Shown piece by piece: positions 59,363-64,000 of a stretch of 64,000 nucleotides of DNA. The position numbers were made by a program, and so were the translations under genes. Positions within the stretch are counted from its first letter, which is position 1. Each line of letters starts with the position of its first letter. The DNA is taken from assembly GCA_015227615.1 (NCBI GenBank), contig JAALGZ010000006.1:744001-808000 (forward strand), written 5' to 3'. Source of the stretch: Labyrinthula sp. Ha. Lineage: Eukaryota; Sar; Bigyra; Labyrinthulida; Labyrinthulaceae. Under the pieces are notes generated by a model. It ran no database searches. It saw only the letters and a list, made by a program, of their open reading frames with translations, and was not told where the DNA came from.

Positions 59363-61897
59363 CTACACGAGAAGTTGCTGATCAGTTCCTGATCTTCCTA
59401 AATTGGAATCCAAGTCCTTATTGTACTTTTTCCTTAGGTTGAAGTTCAACGCATCTCTTCCATTCACCATGGCCCATTGAAGAATTTTCTCAAAACCCTG
59501 GCTAACCTTCCGCGGATCAACTCGAGTATAGAAATCATGAAGTTCCTTCCTCAAATTTTCTTCCTCTAGCATAAAATTGCTCAAACTTTCCCCGTACTTC
59601 TTCTGAAGTTCGCTATCAAGGTTTTCTTCTCCATTTCTTTTTGCCCATTCAAAAACTTTGTCAACTTGATCCTCAGCAAGAACCATTGGATCATACTTAA
59701 CATAGTAACTCTTTAGCTTTTCTAAGAAATCACGTGGTAGATCTATCTGATGAAACTGCTTCATCTGAGGGCTGCTATTCTGCCCTCTTCTTGCAGATTG
59801 ACGCACTCTAGAGGTTGCTTGAGAGTGGCTATCCTCCCATTCATCCTCATCTCCAAAGTTATTCAAAGTTTCCCCATATTTCATATATAATTTTGTGTTC
59901 AAGGCGTCAATTCCATGTTTCTTATGATACTTGGTCATAGCAGTCACAGCCTTATCTATATTCTCTGGAGATTCATGCTTATTCACAAACTGCAGCAACC
60001 TAAATTGAAACTCTTCGTGAGTAAGGTCTGCAGAGGTACTTACAGGTATTTTGTCAAAATTTTCAAGATTCACCATATACTTATTTTTCAACTTTTTATT
60101 TAACTCTGAGATTCCGTCGTTCTTCGTAAATTCGAGCATAATATCAAGCGCATTTTCAAACCTGTTGGGTTCAAATCTCCTCAAGAACTTCTTTAGCCTA
60201 GCTTCAAACTGATCCCTAAGTTTGGGGTCATCAAGATCATCAGTCGTCAACCTAAATTGACGCGTGGAGTTAGCCGGGGTACTTACTGCTGATCTTCCAG
60301 GACTTTGCAAACCTTTCACTCTTGGTCTAGAAACTCGTTGCCTTTGTTTTCTATTAGCTGAGTTTCTAGCAGATGCTCTGGACGTTTTTCTTACAGTTTG
60401 TTTCCTCTTCAGCTCTTCATTAATATCAACAGTTTGCATACGAGGCCTTGACTGCTGTGGAGAAGATACAGGCATCAATTTTTGTGGATTGATGTTCAAA
60501 TTTTGCATCTGATTTTGCAAAGTATCTTGAACAACACTTTGCACGGTTGACCTCCCCTCTTCGTTGTTACCAAAAAGCGGCTGGTTGAGCATTTGCAAAT
60601 CATTCCCGTACTTTTTCTTCAATTCTTCATTTAGTTGCTCATCCGAAACACTATCCAGAGTTTTACCGTAATTAGCTTTCAAATTCTTATTTAGTGCTCC
60701 TAATCCCTTGTTCTCAATGAACTTCATCATCAAAAACATTCCTCTTGAAACAAGTTCCGGATCATTCACTAATAGAAACCTAGTCAGCTTGTCCATCTTC
60801 TTCCTCGTTTCCGGATCTTTAGTAGCAGCAAGCCTTCTACTTAACAAAATCTGACTCTCTCTCTGAGCACGTGCATTCTCTCTCCTCTTCGCTAAATCTT
60901 CACTTTGAACTTTTTCCAGATCTCGTAAATTCTTTCCGTATTTCTTTTTCAAGTTTACGTTCAACTCTCCTTCTCCATGCTCCATCGTCCACTCAACAAG
61001 GTAACCTATCCCTTTCTTTAACTTACTAGGTTCTACTTGCATGTAAAAAGTTCTAAGTCTATCATATAATTCATATCTCTCACCTATATTATCTTCCATT
61101 CCGTCGAACATTGGATTCTCCCCAACAACTGAAGAAAAGGCCCGAGACCTGAACAAATTTTTCTTAACATCTGGTCTTAGCGCAACGCTAGAGGTTTTCA
61201 GTACATTTGGCAACTCCACATTATCTTCTGAGCGAGATCCGACACTCGCACTTTCCATATTCCTTTGCTGCGTTCTAGCTTTCGATCTCTGCCTAGTAAG
61301 TCCAAGATAAGGCGAAGGAGGAGGCGCAGGTGAAGCAACACCTTCATAAGTAGTATAGTCTGTTAATTTCTGCGGTTTTTTTCCTTCCATAGCCCTTTGC
61401 TGCTGCGGAGATGTCAAAAGTTCTGTCAAACCAGTCTCTCTAACCTCAGAATGGTTGTCTCTCTGCTTAGTCCTCCTTCCTCTTGTTTTCCCATGCGCCT
61501 TCCTAGCAGCTGGCGATTTTGGACGATTCTGCGAACTGTCTCCAAGAAACTTTCTTTTCAATTCGCTGTTTCTTCTATTCTTTAGTGCTTGATAACTTCT
61601 TGTTGCTGCTTTTTTTCTAACTGCTTTCATTGTCGCTCTACTTTCCTTTAGGACCTTATAGGCGAGATCTACGTACCTTTCCTTCGCCTGATCTTTCGTT
61701 AATCCTTTGAAGGAATTCCAGGCCTCCCATTTTTGCACTGTGATTATCTTAGTATCAATCGGTTCACTGCGTTTGCAATCTCCCCTCTTTGCTTGGTTAA
61801 ACAGTCCGTATAGTGCTAACTTGTCTTCCAATTCTACTGGAGCTCGGTTTGTCATTATTTTGCTGAATGCCCTGTCAAAATCCTTATTAAGAGACAT
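59363..61897 (-). CDS. Acyl-CoA-binding protein with six C-terminal repeats
   Basis: An intronless gene of 844 aa. Residues about 6-85 are an acyl-CoA-binding (ACBP) domain: LALYGLFNQAKRGDC, KWEAWNSFKGL and AKERYVDLAYKVL. Residues 90-250 are basic and low-complexity (Lys/Arg/Ser/Gln). Six copies of a roughly 50-residue repeat follow at about 277-328, 366-416 (with an extra half unit at 418-437), 567-616, 632-682, 726-776 and 786-832. The consensus is L-x2-F/Y-x5-DP/EP, a helix, W/F-x4-G-x3-LN-x2-L-x-KYG-x2-L. Another basic linker lies at about 495-545. The repeat resembles the short KYG-ending repeats found in many protist cytoskeletal proteins, but I cannot name it. There is no membrane span. 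It may tether acyl-CoA or lipid metabolism to a scaffold. Confidence 0.8.
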   Translation of the reverse strand: MSLNKDFDRAFSKIMTNRAPVELEDKLALYGLFNQAKRGDCKRSEPIDTKIITVQKWEAWNSFKGLTKDQAKERYVDLAYKVLKESRATMKAVRKKAATRSYQALKNRRNSELKRKFLGDSSQNRPKSPAARKAHGKTRGRRTKQRDNHSEVRETGLTELLTSPQQQRAMEGKKPQKLTDYTTYEGVASPAPPPSPYLGLTRQRSKARTQQRNMESASVGSRSEDNVELPNVLKTSSVALRPDVKKNLFRSRAFSSVVGENPMFDGMEDNIGERYELYDRLRTFYMQVEPSKLKKGIGYLVEWTMEHGEGELNVNLKKKYGKNLRDLEKVQSEDLAKRRENARAQRESQILLSRRLAATKDPETRKKMDKLTRFLLVNDPELVSRGMFLMMKFIENKGLGALNKNLKANYGKTLDSVSDEQLNEELKKKYGNDLQMLNQPLFGNNEEGRSTVQSVVQDTLQNQMQNLNINPQKLMPVSSPQQSRPRMQTVDINEELKRKQTVRKTSRASARNSANRKQRQRVSRPRVKGLQSPGRSAVSTPANSTRQFRLTTDDLDDPKLRDQFEARLKKFLRRFEPNRFENALDIMLEFTKNDGISELNKKLKNKYMVNLENFDKIPVSTSADLTHEEFQFRLLQFVNKHESPENIDKAVTAMTKYHKKHGIDALNTKLYMKYGETLNNFGDEDEWEDSHSQATSRVRQSARRGQNSSPQMKQFHQIDLPRDFLEKLKSYYVKYDPMVLAEDQVDKVFEWAKRNGEENLDSELQKKYGESLSNFMLEEENLRKELHDFYTRVDPRKVSQGFEKILQWAMVNGRDALNFNLRKKYNKDLDSNLGRSGTDQQLLV

Positions 61898-64000
61898 GGA
61901 GATTATCTGATGTTTATGAAAATATTAAAAAGTTCAAGTTTGGAAAGGTTTTTGAGGAATAAAGTCGTCGCTAGGTCCTATTTTCCAGTGTTTGTATTTT
62001 TAGTGCTGATTGTGTCTCTGAAAATATAGTGTTTTGGTTCAGTACCTTTTTTGAAATTTGAAGTAGCTGATTTTTTTATAAGTATTATATGATAAATAAA
62101 TTATTGGCGAGAAAACGATGAGATACTTTTGTACAGATAAACCCGATTAAAATACAATAAAGAACTAAAGAGCATGTTATATTTTGTTTGTTTTTTTTGC
62201 AAGAGATTAAACTTTATTCGTCTTTAAAAAAACAAATCTTTCTTTTAAGGTTTTTATTGGGAGATGTGGTAGTCTTTTTTTTAAATTATTCTTGTGGTTA
62301 AGCATTTGCTTAGATCAAGAATAATATTACCTCAACCAAGTGCATGATTAGAGGCTGATTAAGTAAAAGCACTTCAGCTTGTAGGAATCAGCTATGGGGA
62401 ACAATCCTCAAGTTTGAATTCTTCCCCTTTTGTTGTACTCTTGAGAAAAAGGTAACGTGGTCTTGTTTATTGTTGTAATATTAACTCATTTGGAAACTTC
62501 TTGAAGCCTAGAATTCAACTAATGCCAATAAATTCTCTTTGTTCGGGAATGTCGTTTCAATATTCCCGTACTGTCCCGTTAAAACAGCTGTCCAGGCTCG
62601 GAAAGAGGCTCAACTCTTCGTTAATGTCTGTCCCGGTTAGGATTCTATCGAAAAGTAGGCAATTATTATACAAATAATAGGATAAGATAATCAATGCAAT
62701 TGGCCTCAACTATGAAGAAAGATATAAAGGGAAAACACTAAATAGAAAATCACACTTGGATTCTTGTCTTTCTTCTACGTTTACTCGGATTTTTCTATCG
62801 CCAGGAGCAGCTACTTTTCCATATATGTTGATAACATTTCATTTGTGTTCTGTGGACTTTTTCATCGGGTCACGCATTGAAAGATAATTCTATGCCTGCT
62901 CAATCTTCGAAACAACATAGCATTCCAACATATTTGGAGTCTTTTTGGAACCAATGCTGAACACGTAGCGATGAAGTTGCAGCTCACAAAGTCTTATACA
63001 ACGATGCCCCATCTTCAACTAATGCAGAAGTTAGCTTTTGGATTCGATGTTGAGCAAATAGTATTGTGCTGCTAGGTTCCTTTAAAGTCTTTTCGCACCG
63101 AATAATACTGGAAGTACCTCAAATCGGTGTTTTTTAGAAGTAGAAACACAGAACGCAATAAGGAAAACTTGTGTTAGAAAATTCTGCTTAATAACTACGT
63201 TGAACTAGCTGCTCCATATTCATAGTGATATCACACATCTTTTTGCCAAAATAAACATCAAATCTTTTTCTTTAAAAAGAAATGCAGGAAAATTTTTCTT
63301 GGAAATTATAGGATAAGTATTCACTGTCTGAGCCAATGTATTCTTAGTTTGTGACGTAGCTCGGTTGCCCGGGGAAACCCCACAACTAAGAACTTACCAT
63401 CACATTGAAACTCTAAGTTATTTAAAAATGGAGCCAAAAGGGGAAAGAGGATGGTTTTGAAAATAGTTAGTCTCTATCACTCTAATAAAGTACAAGTTTC
63501 CCTGATAGTTCTTTATGCTCGACATGATCTCGTGCTGCTAGTTCTAGTTGAAGCACACTACATTTTCCACAGTTCCTTTTCTTAAAGGCGAATAATTATT
63601 CCATAACCAGATATGTTTCATAAAAAGGATCTTGTGTATGAACATTATTTCTTTGTAACTACAGGTTTAGCAATTATACTCGAACGCGAACATAATAGGA
63701 CTGGTTAATATGAAAACAGACTTCTAGCTCCTAGAGTTGCTCTCGTTACTAATAAGACAGTTCTCTAAGTTATTTTCCATAGCAGACTGGCTTAATTTCC
63801 AAATTTCTTGGAGATATAATAGAACATATTATGACCTTCCAAACTAGTTATTATTTTATGCCTTTTGCGCTAACAGTTCAAACGCAGTTTATCATACCAA
63901 CTCTTATTCTTGATTTCAGACATGGCGCTTCTAGTTTTTAGAATAAATAAAGTTAAACGCTCTACATTAGTTTCCCCGGTATCCCTATTTCAGATACAGG
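61898..64000. other. Gene-free AT-rich region
   Basis: The first 100-200 bp presumably contain the promoter of the ACBP-repeat gene. I see no gene, transposon end or RNA gene in the rest. Confidence 0.45.

Noticed and set aside
1-64000. tRNA, rRNA or snRNA genes
   Set aside because: No convincing B-box with a matching cloverleaf and no rRNA or U6-like core was seen by eye. A covariance-model search would be needed to exclude them.

Overview
This window looks like nuclear DNA of a unicellular eukaryote, not a bacterium. The genes have spliceosomal introns, encode eukaryote-only proteins (AP-4 epsilon adaptin, PP2A B56, a PX-AGC kinase, Msp1-type AAA ATPase) and sit in long AT-rich gene-poor DNA. 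All 17 introns I could place are only 28-32 nt, start with GTA and end in TAG or CAG. I cannot name the species. A probable organelle transit peptide on argininosuccinate lyase, with Phe near its N-terminus, would fit an alga of the red or glaucophyte type, but this is a weak inference.

Layout. 1-3.9 kb is gene-free AT-rich DNA, followed by a broken LRR-like gene fragment (3.94-4.46 kb). At 4.77-8.48 kb lie two DNA-repair glycosylases in tandem (a divergent uracil-DNA-glycosylase-fold protein and an OGG1 8-oxoguanine glycosylase). They meet a cytochrome b5-acyl-CoA dehydrogenase fusion tail to tail, with stop codons one base apart. A non-autonomous hAT-type DNA transposon with an 8-bp target duplication lies at 9.31-9.79 kb. 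AP-4 epsilon is at 13.7-16.5 kb, next to an inverted second copy of the LRR-like fragment (16.7-17.3 kb). A cPLA2/patatin-like lipase is at 20.7-22.65 kb. About 8.5 kb of AT-rich DNA with decayed coding remnants follows. At 31.1-35.0 kb a secreted or ER J-domain protein and an Msp1-like ATPase share an 86-bp divergent promoter, and Msp1 faces a PP2A B56 subunit. At 38.7-48.6 kb on the minus strand is a Ty3/gypsy chromovirus-like LTR element. It is a broken fossil, yet its LTRs are about 97-98% identical. Beyond gag, protease, RT, RNase H, integrase and chromodomain it carries a Myb/SANT-like domain and an MT-A70-family adenine methyltransferase domain. At 49.0-52.6 kb a PX-AGC kinase faces argininosuccinate lyase. 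At 58.4-61.9 kb triosephosphate isomerase faces an acyl-CoA-binding protein with six copies of an unfamiliar repeat.

General patterns. Genes occur in small, mostly tail-to-tail islands separated by several kb of DNA with no intact gene. Four promoters carry a TGACGT or GACGTC core 45-85 bp upstream of the start codon, and the shared J-protein/Msp1 promoter has TGACGC. Introns of 3n length are nearly absent (1 of 17), and the single one has an in-frame stop. This is the pattern expected where nonsense-mediated decay polices retention of tiny introns.

The strongest candidate for something undescribed is the LTR element with an MT-A70 methyltransferase domain between integrase and the 3' LTR.
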